Below are positions 1-8,041 of a stretch of 39,139 nt of DNA, one piece after another. Every line of letters starts with the position of its first letter. Positions within the stretch are counted from its first letter, which is position 1. The notes beneath the pieces were generated by a model that saw only the letters and a list, made by a program, of their open reading frames with translations, made no database searches and had not been told where the DNA came from. The translations under genes and the position numbers were made by a program. Location of the stretch: the NCBI GenBank assembly GCA_016124855.1, contig WGMX01000073.1:1-39139 (forward strand). Reading direction: 5' to 3'. Origin of the DNA: Anaerolineaceae bacterium (GTDB lineage Bacteria; Chloroflexota; Anaerolineae; Aggregatilineales; Phototrophicaceae).

Positions 1-126
1 GCTCTGGTGCGCGCTCGTCTATGGGCTTATTGGATTTTTCACATGTCTCTTGATGACCCTGACATGGTAAAAGTTCCCCGTGCCTTGCTGGAGCGCTTCA
101 CCGATTTACTGGCTTATGCCGCCTAA
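1..126 (+). CDS. C-terminal end of an unidentified protein (partial)
   Basis: Frame 1 is open from the first base to a TAA at 124-126 and gives the last 41 residues of a protein whose start lies outside the window. The tail is amphipathic, with a WAYWIF stretch followed by a helix ending LLERFTDLLAYAA. The stop overlaps the stop of the converging PD40 gene by four bases, as is common for real convergent neighbours. The family cannot be named from so short a piece. Confidence 0.5.
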   Translation, partial: ALVRARLWAYWIFHMSLDDPDMVKVPRALLERFTDLLAYAA

Positions 127-1115
127 TGTACAAAGTCCAGCCAAGAAGGCATTAGATATTGTTTATCTGTGTCAGTTATTTTGATGGGATTAGCTCCATC
201 TCTATCTGTAACAAAAATATTGCTAACTGTAATGCCGTTTTTAAGCTCTGGAAATATGACCGCTAAATATTTGCCGTCAGGTGATGTAGTAGGCATCGTG
301 TAGAAAGAATTACTCAACTTTACGAGATTTGTGCCATCAGCATTGATACGAAATAAACCTATATCACTATCTGATTGCCCACCTGATTGAAAAATAATCG
401 ATTTGCCATCAAACGACCATGCAGGAAAGAGTGCATCATTATCGCTCAAGCTGAGTCCATGTAAATCTGACCCGTCAGTATTGATGATATAAATTTGTGC
501 ATTACTGGCCTTATGAATAGGTTTTGTTGGATCATCGGATGAAGTTCCACGTGCTCCAAAAACAATCTGTTGACCGTCAGGCGACCAATGCGGAGAAACG
601 AGACTTTCCATCGCCTGATCCATAATTTTATGTTCGTTAGTTCCGGTAGCATCCATTACAAATAATTCGTAACTCAGTAAATTGCGATCATCATTCACTT
701 TATGAGTAAAGATGATTTGCTTGCCATCGTGTGACCAATCTAGCGAAGAAGCACCGGTTTGTCCCATTACAAAATGTGTGAGTTGTTTTTCATTTGCTCC
801 ATTGCTATCCATCATAAATATCTGGTAGCGTCCATCCACCTTCGCAGCAAAAGCAATTTGTTTTCCGTCAGGTGATAAGGCTGGACTCCAAGGATGTCTG
901 TCACCGTCGGTTAATTGGTGAAACTGAGAGCCATCAGCGTTCATAATATAGATTTGGGTATTCAGTTGGCTACCATTTTTCGTTAGTTCAACAAATGCAA
1001 TTTTTCCATTGAATTGTGTAGTTGTTTCACCTGTAGAGGTTACTGGCTGATGTATCCCTAAAAATGATAATCCCGCGATTATTAACCCAATAAATAACTG
1101 CATAGAGTGGCGCAT
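123..1115 (-). CDS. Secreted PD40/TolB-like beta-propeller protein
   Basis: About 330 residues. An N-terminal hydrophobic segment (FIGLIIAGLSFLGI) acts as signal peptide or anchor. Behind it come repeated blades of the type IYIMNADGSQ...LT, SPDGKQIAFAAK, SPDGQQIVFGAR and SFDGKSIIFQS, which is the PD40/WD40-like repeat of the TolB family. Such proteins are extracytoplasmic beta-propellers, usually scaffolds or binding proteins, and no catalytic residues are evident. The start at 1115 is preferred over the in-frame ATG at 1136 because GAGGG sits seven bases upstream of it. No Tol-Pal genes are nearby, so a TolB role in envelope constriction is not implied. The substrate or partner is unknown. 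Confidence 0.85.
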   Translation of the reverse strand: MRHSMQLFIGLIIAGLSFLGIHQPVTSTGETTTQFNGKIAFVELTKNGSQLNTQIYIMNADGSQFHQLTDGDRHPWSPALSPDGKQIAFAAKVDGRYQIFMMDSNGANEKQLTHFVMGQTGASSLDWSHDGKQIIFTHKVNDDRNLLSYELFVMDATGTNEHKIMDQAMESLVSPHWSPDGQQIVFGARGTSSDDPTKPIHKASNAQIYIINTDGSDLHGLSLSDNDALFPAWSFDGKSIIFQSGGQSDSDIGLFRINADGTNLVKLSNSFYTMPTTSPDGKYLAVIFPELKNGITVSNIFVTDRDGANPIKITDTDKQYLMPSWLDFVH

Positions 1116-1193
1116 ACTCAAACCCTCGAAAGACATTCTAATATCTCCATTATCAATCCAATCATGGAATCATACCCATGACGTAAACCGCGT

Positions 1194-1199
1194 TATAAT
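1194..1199 (+). promoter_or_regulatory. Candidate -10 box for the PhyH gene
   Basis: A perfect TATAAT lies 30 bases before the ATG of the dioxygenase gene. No good -35 is visible at 17 bases, so this is only a partial promoter match. Confidence 0.35.
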
Positions 1200-1228
1200 T
1201 CACTTAAAAAGAGAAAGAAAAATACATC

Positions 1229-2077
1229 ATGCAGCCTGCTGACCAAAAACAATATTTTGACGAACACGGTTATGTCCTCGTGCGCGGCTTATTCTCGCCT
1301 GAAGAAGTCGCCACTTACCGCGATCATTATATGGATTTACGCACCAAAGGGACTTACGAAGGCGATTTCATCGGTGCTGATCCCACCAGTAACGATCCGC
1401 TCAAGCGTTACCCGCGCATGATCCATATGCACCGTTGGGACAAAACCAGCCTCGATTGGATGACCGAACCGCGCATCAACCAAATCCTGACTCGCTTGGG
1501 TGGACGTGAACCGCTGGCTGTTCAAACCATGCTCTACTTCAAACCCGCCGGAGCGCGTGGACAAGCCCTGCATCAAGATAATTATTATCTGCGTGTTCAG
1601 CCCGGAACTTGCCTCGCCGCGTGGCTGGCGCTCGACGACTGCGACGAAGCCAATGGTTGTATGCAAATTGTCCCCGGCAGCCATAATTGGCCGCTGCTCT
1701 GCGCTGTCAAAGCGGATACCACCCAGAGCTTTACCGATGTCACCGTACCCATTCCCGAAGGCACGCCCATTGAACCGATGATTATGAAGGCTGGCGACGT
1801 GCTGTTCTTCAATGGCGCTCTGGTCCATGGCAGTATGCCCAATACCTCGACAGACCGTTTCCGCCGTGCCCTCATCGGACATTATATCGAAGGGGATGCC
1901 GCCCAAGTCGCGCACTTCTATCATCCCGTTCTGCGCATGGATGGCTCGCCGGTTGAAATCGCCACCAGCCCCGATGGCACACAGTGCGGTGTGTGGGTCG
2001 AGAAAGATGGCACACCCGTTATCGAAGTCTCTGCCATGCAAGGCTCACCCGGCAAACTCGACTATCTCCGTCAATAA
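1229..2077 (+). CDS. Phytanoyl-CoA dioxygenase (PhyH) family Fe(II)/2-oxoglutarate oxygenase
   Basis: 282 residues, normal length for the family. The Fe(II) facial triad is visible as H115-x-D117 in LHQDNYY and H200 in ALVHGSMPNTS, with Arg in DRFRRALIGHY placed to hold 2-oxoglutarate. The segment CMQIVPGSHNWPLL is a PhyH hallmark. Members hydroxylate small molecules using O2 and 2-oxoglutarate; the substrate here cannot be read from sequence. The protein is cytosolic with no signal peptide. The gene stands alone between divergent and convergent neighbours, with a TATAAT upstream and a strong hairpin terminator 10-34 bases after the stop. The Shine-Dalgarno is weak (AGAAAG). Confidence 0.9.
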   Translation: MQPADQKQYFDEHGYVLVRGLFSPEEVATYRDHYMDLRTKGTYEGDFIGADPTSNDPLKRYPRMIHMHRWDKTSLDWMTEPRINQILTRLGGREPLAVQTMLYFKPAGARGQALHQDNYYLRVQPGTCLAAWLALDDCDEANGCMQIVPGSHNWPLLCAVKADTTQSFTDVTVPIPEGTPIEPMIMKAGDVLFFNGALVHGSMPNTSTDRFRRALIGHYIEGDAAQVAHFYHPVLRMDGSPVEIATSPDGTQCGVWVEKDGTPVIEVSAMQGSPGKLDYLRQ

Positions 2078-2086
2078 ATACGCCTT

Positions 2087-2119
2087 TGTAGGGGCACACG
2101 GCTGTGTGCCCTAATTTTT
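2087..2119 (+). terminator. Intrinsic terminator, TGTAGGG-hairpin type
   Basis: GGGCACAC at 2092-2099 pairs perfectly with GTGTGCCC at 2104-2111 around a four-base loop and is followed by TAATTTTT. It ends the PhyH gene. The lead-in TGTAGGG is shared with other hairpins in this window. Confidence 0.75.
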
Positions 2120-2181
2120 CCGTCTTGGTTTCGGATTCCTGAGGCGATATCACTTTGTGGGAGAATGGTGGGGTATTACGT

Positions 2182-3006
2182 CTATTCCTTACTCACTCCA
2201 AGCGCATAAATCGCCCGCCGTTCCCAACCGGATTCGCTGGCAATCGCCCGCGCCGCGCTGCTTAACGATTCGCCTGCTTCTAATCGTTCATTGAGCGCCC
2301 TGCGGATTTGCGTCTCATCCCACTGCACAGGCTCAACCGCCGCCGCGCCAGCCATCACCAGCACAATCTCGCCGCGCGGGTCGTGTTCAATAAAATGTGC
2401 CAGCACATCGCTCACTGTTCCACGCTGAAATTCCTCGAACTTCTTGCTCAGTTCGCGGGCAACACAAGTTTGTCGTTCACCGAAAATTTCTCCTACGGCT
2501 TTGAGCGTATCCACTAGCCGGTTAGGACTTTCATACGCCACCAGTGTGCGCCGTTCGCGGGCGATTGCCGTCAAAAAATCCCGCAGCGCCCGATCTTTAC
2601 GTGGCAAAAATCCCAGATAAACAAAGCCATCGGTCGGTAAACCCGAACCCACCAGTGCCGTCGTAATCGCACTCGCCCCCGGCAGTGATTCGACACGGAT
2701 TCCCTGCTCTATCGCCTGCTTCACCAATTCATAACCCGGGTCAGAAATCCCCGGTGTACCCGCATCTGAAACCAGTGCCACATCGCCCGTTTCAAGTGCC
2801 GCGAAAATCGCTTCTAACTTGGTCAGTTTGTTGTGTTCGTGATAGCTGGTCAGCGGCGTATGAATTTCATAATGTTGCAGCAAAACACGAGTCGTGCGCG
2901 TATCTTCAGCCGCAATCAACGAAACCTCGCGCAGAACACGCAGCGCTCTTAAGGTGATGTCTTCCAAATTACCGATGGGTGTAGGGACAATAAATAACGT
3001 CGGCAC
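2182..3006 (-). CDS. rsmI: 16S rRNA (cytidine-1402-2'-O)-methyltransferase RsmI
   Basis: 274 residues, typical RsmI length. The N-terminus carries the SAM-dependent tetrapyrrole-methylase-fold signature: IVPTPIGNLEDITLRAL, then AAEDTRTT, then SDAGTPGISDPG, and SLPGASAITTALVGSGLP in the middle. RsmI 2'-O-methylates C1402 in the ribosomal P site together with RsmH. Translation probably starts at a GTG (3004-3006), since the protein begins PTLFIVPTPIG immediately as in homologues; the Shine-Dalgarno is weak. The C-terminal helix-rich tail (RALNERLEAGESLSSAARAI) is the usual small C-terminal domain. It is not in an obvious operon here. Confidence 0.97.
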   Translation of the reverse strand: MPTLFIVPTPIGNLEDITLRALRVLREVSLIAAEDTRTTRVLLQHYEIHTPLTSYHEHNKLTKLEAIFAALETGDVALVSDAGTPGISDPGYELVKQAIEQGIRVESLPGASAITTALVGSGLPTDGFVYLGFLPRKDRALRDFLTAIARERRTLVAYESPNRLVDTLKAVGEIFGERQTCVARELSKKFEEFQRGTVSDVLAHFIEHDPRGEIVLVMAGAAAVEPVQWDETQIRRALNERLEAGESLSSAARAIASESGWERRAIYALGVSKE

Positions 3007-3093
3007 AGATGGGGCCCAAGTATACGTAGGGGCAGGATTATGGTTATTTACTATTTAATGGGGTAAACAAAACACCTTCTTAAGGGTTGAAAA

Positions 3094-3118
3094 TGTAGGG
3101 CTGAGGCGCGCCTCAGCC
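3094..3118. repeat. TGTAGGG element with perfect 20-bp palindrome
   Basis: TGTAGGG runs into a perfect palindrome at 3099-3118 (half-site GGCTGAGGCG). It lies between rsmI and the secreted PPC-like gene, downstream of the latter's stop, so it may terminate it. It resembles the hairpins at 2087, 11684 and 15132. A truncated relative (GTAGGGGCAGGATTA) lies near 3025. Confidence 0.6.
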
Positions 3119-3185
3119 GCCACTTGTTTACCTGTCTACCACTCCAATTTGTAAATTGCCATAATCCCGCCCAAATTTGATGAGT

Positions 3186-3929
3186 TTATTTTAGTTCCAG
3201 CGTCACCGGAAAATCAACCGGATCACCAAAGGAGTACGAAGCCTGTTTCAATTGCAGCACATAAAATTGATCGGCTTCGAGGTCAACCGAGAGAGTCGCT
3301 TTGCTCAATTTGGCAGTTGAATCTAGCGAAACCAATGTGTCGGGATAATCATTTGGAATCCACTTAATCACATCCAACGAAGCATAATTCGCGTCGATTT
3401 TTTGGCTGAAGGTGATGTCCAGCGATCCGCTTTTTTCAGGTCGCATCACATAAATGGTCGGCGGAGCATTGTAGTCGCTGCTGATTTTGGCCTCAATCTT
3501 TGAGCCGGAACTGACCAACTCCGCCACACTCACCCGCAGTGAATAATCGCCGTAGGTGTCGCCATCTTTTTCGCCGCCGCTGCGTCCAACCACTGCGATA
3601 TAATCGCCATCGGCTGGCAGCTCCGCAATCGCCAGCGCCAATGGATAGCTGAAATCATCGTTAGCAGCGAGAACTTTCCCGTCACTATCACGTAGTTCAA
3701 CTGCCGGATTCAGGTCAGCCTTTTCAGGGTCGGGCAGCGCCTCCACCGTGATGATGTCGCCCTTTTTGGCGCTAAAACTGTAACTCTGTTCAAGAACCTT
3801 TTCAGTAATCGAACCTGTGACGAATTCACCGAGTTTAAGCACAACTTTATCTTGCGCCGCAATCGTGCCCACGCTCATCATACCCAAACAAACCGCGATA
3901 ATCAGTATTAATCCGGGTCGTTTCCGCAT
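3186..3929 (-). CDS. Secreted PPC-like beta-sandwich protein
   Basis: 247 residues. The N-terminus is a clear signal peptide (RKRPG, then LILIIAVCLGMMSVGTIAAQ). The middle matches the bacterial pre-peptidase C-terminal (PPC) pattern: YSFSAKKGDIITVEALP, NPAVELRDSDGKVLAANDD, LPADGDYIAVVGR, GDYSLRVSV. PPC modules are non-catalytic beta-sandwiches found on secreted enzymes and receptors. No protease domain is attached, so this is a stand-alone binding or envelope protein. A second beta-rich half (about 140-247) is not recognised. The start is well supported: AAGGAG eight bases before ATG. It is monocistronic and divergent from the amidohydrolase gene. Confidence 0.8.
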   Translation of the reverse strand: MRKRPGLILIIAVCLGMMSVGTIAAQDKVVLKLGEFVTGSITEKVLEQSYSFSAKKGDIITVEALPDPEKADLNPAVELRDSDGKVLAANDDFSYPLALAIAELPADGDYIAVVGRSGGEKDGDTYGDYSLRVSVAELVSSGSKIEAKISSDYNAPPTIYVMRPEKSGSLDITFSQKIDANYASLDVIKWIPNDYPDTLVSLDSTAKLSKATLSVDLEADQFYVLQLKQASYSFGDPVDFPVTLELK

Positions 3930-3946
3930 CAGTACCGCTCCTTATG

Positions 3947-3971
3947 TGTAGGGACGGGATTAATCCTGCCC
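3947..3971. repeat. TGTAGGG hairpin element in a divergent promoter region
   Basis: TGTAGGGACGGGATTAATCC runs to CTGCCC, forming an imperfect hairpin with the same lead-in as other hairpins in the window. It sits just upstream of the secreted PPC gene, between divergent genes, so it cannot be a terminator for either. This supports it being a dispersed repeat. Confidence 0.45.
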
Positions 3972-4061
3972 ACTTTATGAAGTGACTCTAGTACGGAAGC
4001 CTAATCACAGCAAGTGAACTTACGGGCTATTCTCAACAATCAAAATATCTTTCCCTTGTGT

Positions 4062-4091
4062 TTGATCTCCATACCCACTCCCGATTACAAT
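4062..4091 (+). promoter_or_regulatory. Candidate promoter for the amidohydrolase gene
   Basis: TTGATC at 4062-4067 and TACAAT at 4086-4091 are separated by 18 bases and lie about 30 bases before the ATG at 4123. Match to the sigma-70-type consensus is fair. Confidence 0.35.
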
Positions 4092-4122
4092 AGATTTCTA
4101 CCGTCTTACTGAGGAACACCCC

Positions 4123-5454
4123 ATGTCCGATTTGCTCATCCGCAACTGCAATGTCCTGAATATCACCATCGACGCACGGGCTTTCATCCTCTATGAACAT
4201 GATATTTTGATCGGCGGTAATCACATTGAAGCCGTTCAGCCCACAGGCAGTGCTGATCCAAATCAATTCAAAAAAGTCATTGACGCTAGCGGCTTGCTGG
4301 CGATGCCGGGACTCATCAACACCCACGCCCATGTGCCAATGGTCATCTTTCGTGGATTGGCCGAAGATGTCACTATTGAGCAGTGGTTTAATGACTACAT
4401 GTGGCCTCTCGAAAGCAACCTCCAAGCCGAGGATGTCTATTGGGGGATGCAGCTTGGCTTAGCCGAGATGATTCGCTCTGGCGTGACTTCGGTAGCCGAT
4501 CATTACTTTTTCATGGATGAGGCCGCCAAAGCCGTCGAAAAAGCCGGAACACGCGCGCTGTTGGGATGGGCAATTTTTGGCAACAACGGCTATGACATGG
4601 TCGAACGCACCGGACGCTTCGTCAGTGAATGGCAGGGCGCAGCCAACGGACGCATTCGCACCATTATGGCTCCCCATTCTCCTTACCTCTGTGATGATGA
4701 TTATCTACGGGCTTGCGTCAAGAAAGCCCAAGAACTGCATGTTGGCATCCACATTCATGCCTCAGAAAATATGCAGCAAACACAGTCCAGCCTCGAAAAA
4801 CGTGGACTAACGCCCATTCAAGTCTGTGAGCAAACCGGCGTGTTAGAGGGTCACGCCATCATCGCGCATGGCTGTGGAGTTCTCCCCGAAGATATGCCGA
4901 TGCTGACAAAACATGACGTTGGCTTTGCCCATGCGCCCAAAACTTATATGAAGTTAGCCATGAAAACCGCACCGGTTATCCAATTTCGACAGCACGGTAT
5001 TCCCGTCGGCTTGGCAACTGATGGAGCGGTCAGCAACAACACCCTCGATATTTTCGAGTCGATGCGGCTCATGGCGCTCACCCAGAAACAGGAAAGCGGC
5101 TTACCAACCCTCATGACTATTCCTGAAGCCTTGTATATCGCCACCCGTGAAAGCGCTCGTGTTTACGGTCAGCCCGACGAACTCGGCGCACTTGACCCCG
5201 GCAATCTGGCGGATTTGATCTTGGTTGATCTCAACGGGATGCACCACCAACCGCTGCACAGCATGACCGCCAGCTTGGTCTATAACGTTCGCGCCAGTGA
5301 TGTCGTCACCACTATTTGCGACGGTCAAGTGCTGATGGACAACGGCAAACTCTTAACCTTAGACGAAGCCGAAATCATCTCGCAGGTCAAAGCCAGTATG
5401 GATCGCCTCTCTCAACGGGTTCCCAACAAACGCATTCAGGTCTACAACCCGTGA
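4123..5454 (+). CDS. TrzA/AtzA/MtaD-family amidohydrolase (probable cyclic-amine deaminase)
   Basis: 443 residues, standard for the 5-methylthioadenosine/S-adenosylhomocysteine deaminase group. Metal ligands are visible: H68 and H70 in INTHAHVPM, H212 in IHIHASEN with E215, H249 in IIAHGCGV, and D300 in GLATDGAVSNNTLD. The motif FRGLAED and the C-terminal LADLILVDL strand are typical. The reaction is hydrolytic deamination of a nucleoside base, adenosine derivative or triazine; the exact substrate is uncertain because many family members are mis-named. One difference is HAPKTYMKLAM where MtaD proteins usually have HNP/HCP..N.KLASG, which may alter specificity. ATG is preceded by GAGGAA. No methionine-salvage genes are adjacent. 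Confidence 0.88.
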   Translation: MSDLLIRNCNVLNITIDARAFILYEHDILIGGNHIEAVQPTGSADPNQFKKVIDASGLLAMPGLINTHAHVPMVIFRGLAEDVTIEQWFNDYMWPLESNLQAEDVYWGMQLGLAEMIRSGVTSVADHYFFMDEAAKAVEKAGTRALLGWAIFGNNGYDMVERTGRFVSEWQGAANGRIRTIMAPHSPYLCDDDYLRACVKKAQELHVGIHIHASENMQQTQSSLEKRGLTPIQVCEQTGVLEGHAIIAHGCGVLPEDMPMLTKHDVGFAHAPKTYMKLAMKTAPVIQFRQHGIPVGLATDGAVSNNTLDIFESMRLMALTQKQESGLPTLMTIPEALYIATRESARVYGQPDELGALDPGNLADLILVDLNGMHHQPLHSMTASLVYNVRASDVVTTICDGQVLMDNGKLLTLDEAEIISQVKASMDRLSQRVPNKRIQVYNP

Positions 5455-5467
5455 CATTCGTAGGATG

Positions 5468-5496
5468 CGTGAGAGGATAGGTCTTATCCTCTCGCG
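5468..5496. terminator. Bidirectional stem-loop between convergent genes
   Basis: GAGAGGATA (5471-5479) pairs with TATCCTCTC (5485-5493) over a five-base loop, and the stem extends by GC pairs to 5468-5496. It lies between the convergent stops of the amidohydrolase and nhaA. There is no long T-run. It begins with GTAGGATGCG, related to the GTAGGG hairpins. Confidence 0.55.
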
Positions 5497-5517
5497 TGCT
5501 GCGGTATTCTTAACCCG

Positions 5518-6828
5518 TCATTTACGCCGCAGGAACATGTAACCAAGCCCGCCTGCCAGCACCGATGCAATCAAGATACCAATCTTGGCATGATCTAAAG
5601 CAAACGCGTCGCTAAATGCCAGCGATGCGACAAACAGCGACATGGTGAAACCGATTCCGGCGAGGCAGGCCACGCCCGTCATTTGCCGCCACGTCACTTG
5701 ACCGGGCAAAGAAGCAATGCCGCTGCGTATCATCAACCACGAAGCCGCTAATATTCCCAGCGGTTTTCCAATGACCAGTGCCACCACAATGCCAATCGTG
5801 ACTGGCAGCAAATCCCCCGTCAACTTTTCGGGCGACAGCACAACACCGGCGTTAGCAAACGCAAAAACTGGCATAATGATGAATGCGCTCACGTCCCGCA
5901 GTGAATGTTCGAGCCGTTGCAGTGGTGATTGGGCTTCTTCCAAAATTTCCTCTAGCGCCAGCAGCGATGCTTCACGTTCTTCTTCACTTTGAGAAGCCTC
6001 CCCCTCAAAACGACCCAAAATACTCTGGATACGTTTTTGAAGAACCGTAGCATCAAGTGAGCCGCGTGCAGGAATAGTTAGTGCAACCAATACGCCGGCG
6101 ATGGTCGCGTGAATGCCGGATTGCAAAAATGCAAACCACACTAACACGCCCAGTCCCAAATAAACAATCAGACTGCGGATACCCACGATATTTGCAAGCA
6201 CGAGCAGAGCCAAAATCCCAAAACCAATTCCCAGTGCGCCGACGTTGATTCCTTTGGAATAGAAAATGGCAATTACTAGTATGGCAATCAGGTCATCAAT
6301 AATGGCTAAGGCTGTCACAAACACCTTGAGACTGCCCGGTATCCGGTTGCCAAGCAGGGCCAGTACGCCTAAGGCAAAAGCAATGTCGGTTGCCATCGGT
6401 ATACCCCAACCATTGATGTTGCCGTTTTGTGTGTTAATCGCAACGTAAATCAAAGCGGGTACAACAGCGCCGCCAATAGCTGAACCAATCGGCAGCAGCG
6501 CCGCCCGAAGGTCCGATAATTCGCCGACGAGAATCTCGCGTTTAATCTCTAGCCCGATCAGCAGAAAAAAGATAGCCATCAGACCATCATTGATCAAATG
6601 CATCAGGCTTTTTTGCAGTTCAAAACTGCCAATCGACAGGCCAATCGGCGTATGCAAAAACTCGTCGTACGCATGCCCCAATGCTGTATTTGCCAGTACC
6701 ACGGCAATGCCGGTCACGATCAGCAGCACAATTCCCTGCGAAGCTGAACGCTTTAGGAAGTCCTCTAAAGGACTGATTAGATGAACGAGCGGTGTTTCAC
6801 GCCATGTATTAGGTAACTGTGGTCTCAT
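5518..6828 (-). CDS. nhaA: Na+/H+ antiporter NhaA
   Basis: 436 residues and about 12 hydrophobic segments. The Na+ binding aspartate pair is present as D178-D179 in TALAIIDDLIAI, and PMATDIAFALGVLALLG and GLEIKREILVGELSD are NhaA signatures. It exchanges internal Na+ or Li+ for external protons at the inner membrane to control pH and sodium. A charged loop (EGEASQSEEEREASLLALEE, about 276-295) is longer than in Escherichia coli NhaA but common in long NhaA forms. Start: GGAG about six bases before ATG. It ends in a stem-loop shared with the converging amidohydrolase gene. Confidence 0.96.
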   Translation of the reverse strand: MRPQLPNTWRETPLVHLISPLEDFLKRSASQGIVLLIVTGIAVVLANTALGHAYDEFLHTPIGLSIGSFELQKSLMHLINDGLMAIFFLLIGLEIKREILVGELSDLRAALLPIGSAIGGAVVPALIYVAINTQNGNINGWGIPMATDIAFALGVLALLGNRIPGSLKVFVTALAIIDDLIAILVIAIFYSKGINVGALGIGFGILALLVLANIVGIRSLIVYLGLGVLVWFAFLQSGIHATIAGVLVALTIPARGSLDATVLQKRIQSILGRFEGEASQSEEEREASLLALEEILEEAQSPLQRLEHSLRDVSAFIIMPVFAFANAGVVLSPEKLTGDLLPVTIGIVVALVIGKPLGILAASWLMIRSGIASLPGQVTWRQMTGVACLAGIGFTMSLFVASLAFSDAFALDHAKIGILIASVLAGGLGYMFLRRK

Positions 6829-6852
6829 ATTTCTCCTTAACTACGGTATTGC

Positions 6853-6858
6853 ATTATA
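6853..6858 (-). promoter_or_regulatory. Candidate -10 box for nhaA
   Basis: On the minus strand this is TATAAT, 25-30 bases before the nhaA ATG. It lies between the halves of a short inverted repeat, GGTAT (6845-6849) and ATACC (6862-6866). No convincing -35. Confidence 0.35.
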
Positions 6859-7014
6859 GTGATACCTGTTAAGAAAAAAGCGTTAAAAACGACTATAATC
6901 CCCCTTAAGATAACAACGTGAATCAAAACAATATCAATAATTGAATTGTAAAGAGATCGTTGCGCGGATTATTACTCCATCTCGTAAGTCAAGTGGCATA
7001 AACCTGAAATCTTA

Positions 7015-8001
7015 CTATGGATTTAACGTCGCTGTAATTTGGAAAGCAGTGGTTTCCGGTGGATTAGGTGGAAGCAGGTCAATGCGATAAATGCCGATAA
7101 TGTACGTCCCCGTAGTTGGCAACGTGAATTTGGCATTGAATTCAGATGTGGTGACCAGACTGGCCTGAAAAATAACCTTGTTATCTGCAGACAGAACAAC
7201 AAGACCAAGGTTGAGATTGCCAGAGAGACGATTGAAACCGAGCGCAAGATTGTCATTAGCCGTTGCGTCAATATTAAAACCAATAATGGCATCCCCAGCG
7301 GGCGGTATTGCCCCGGATATGGGTGTATTAACGGTTAAAGGAATTATAAAAGCGTTGGCAAAATCTACCGGAGCGAGACCGGGGAAGCCTGTGCCGGAGA
7401 ATGAGGGAACATTTGTTGGACTGCTGGCATTTGAAGTTTGAGAAGACGAAATATCGCCCGGCTCAACTACTGTACCATTACGAAGGGTGCAACCTAAGGA
7501 AATAGTATATGCACCAAAATATAATCCTACTTTATTCAAATAATTTTCTCGACTAACAGAACCTTGATCTTGTATATCTCTCTGGATAAATCTCATAAAG
7601 TCTGTGAGTTGATACCTAGATACTGTATCCTTGTAATCAGGCGGCGCTCCAAATACTCGAAGAATGGCATTAGACGACGAAATTGTGAAATCCAATAATT
7701 CTTCTGATAATCCAGCAGTACTATTATTCTGACGAAGCATTTCTCCGCCGCCTGAATCAAGTATAAAGATAAAGGGGTTGAAACTACTGCCGAGAGGAGT
7801 TATCTCTAAGTTAATTTTTGTTCCGGCAGGAACTGCAAGTACGGTATCTTGAAAGGGTATTCCTGGTGTCATCTCAGTATCTAAAATATCACCACAATGT
7901 ACAGACGTAGCTACAGGATCCTGTTGAGCACTAGCCATTCTAACTGAGACTGACGCAAAAATTACAGTGAGGCAGATCAAAATTTTCCACAAATTTGTCA
8001 T
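7015..8001 (-). CDS. Secreted protein with two PPC-like beta-sandwich modules, partner of the TIR gene
   Basis: 328 residues from ATG at 8001, which has AGGA seven to eight bases upstream; a longer reading frame back to 8148 would overlap the TIR gene and has no such support. A signal peptide is clear (WKILICLTVIFASVSV, then ASAQQ). Module 1 (about 35-150) has DTVLAVPAGTKINLEI and FNPFIFILDSGGGEMLR. A Ser/Thr-rich linker follows, then module 2 (about 220-328). Module 2 contains NRLSGNLNLGLVVL and KFTLPTTGTYIIGIYRID, which match RLSGQLNLHITLL and LNLPTSAQYLVVVSGIS in the ectodomain of the upstream TIR protein. The gene follows the TIR stop by 40 bases on the same strand, so the two are probably one operon. 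Function is unknown; a ligand, co-receptor or decoy for the TIR protein is an inference. Confidence 0.75.
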   Translation of the reverse strand: MTNLWKILICLTVIFASVSVRMASAQQDPVATSVHCGDILDTEMTPGIPFQDTVLAVPAGTKINLEITPLGSSFNPFIFILDSGGGEMLRQNNSTAGLSEELLDFTISSSNAILRVFGAPPDYKDTVSRYQLTDFMRFIQRDIQDQGSVSRENYLNKVGLYFGAYTISLGCTLRNGTVVEPGDISSSQTSNASSPTNVPSFSGTGFPGLAPVDFANAFIIPLTVNTPISGAIPPAGDAIIGFNIDATANDNLALGFNRLSGNLNLGLVVLSADNKVIFQASLVTTSEFNAKFTLPTTGTYIIGIYRIDLLPPNPPETTAFQITATLNP

Positions 8002-8041
8002 ACTAATTCCTCGCCGATAGATTGCTATCCAGCATAATTTG

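Noticed and set aside
1337..2041. 234-codon minus-strand open frame
   Set aside because: Antisense to the PhyH gene, whose Fe-binding motifs are intact.
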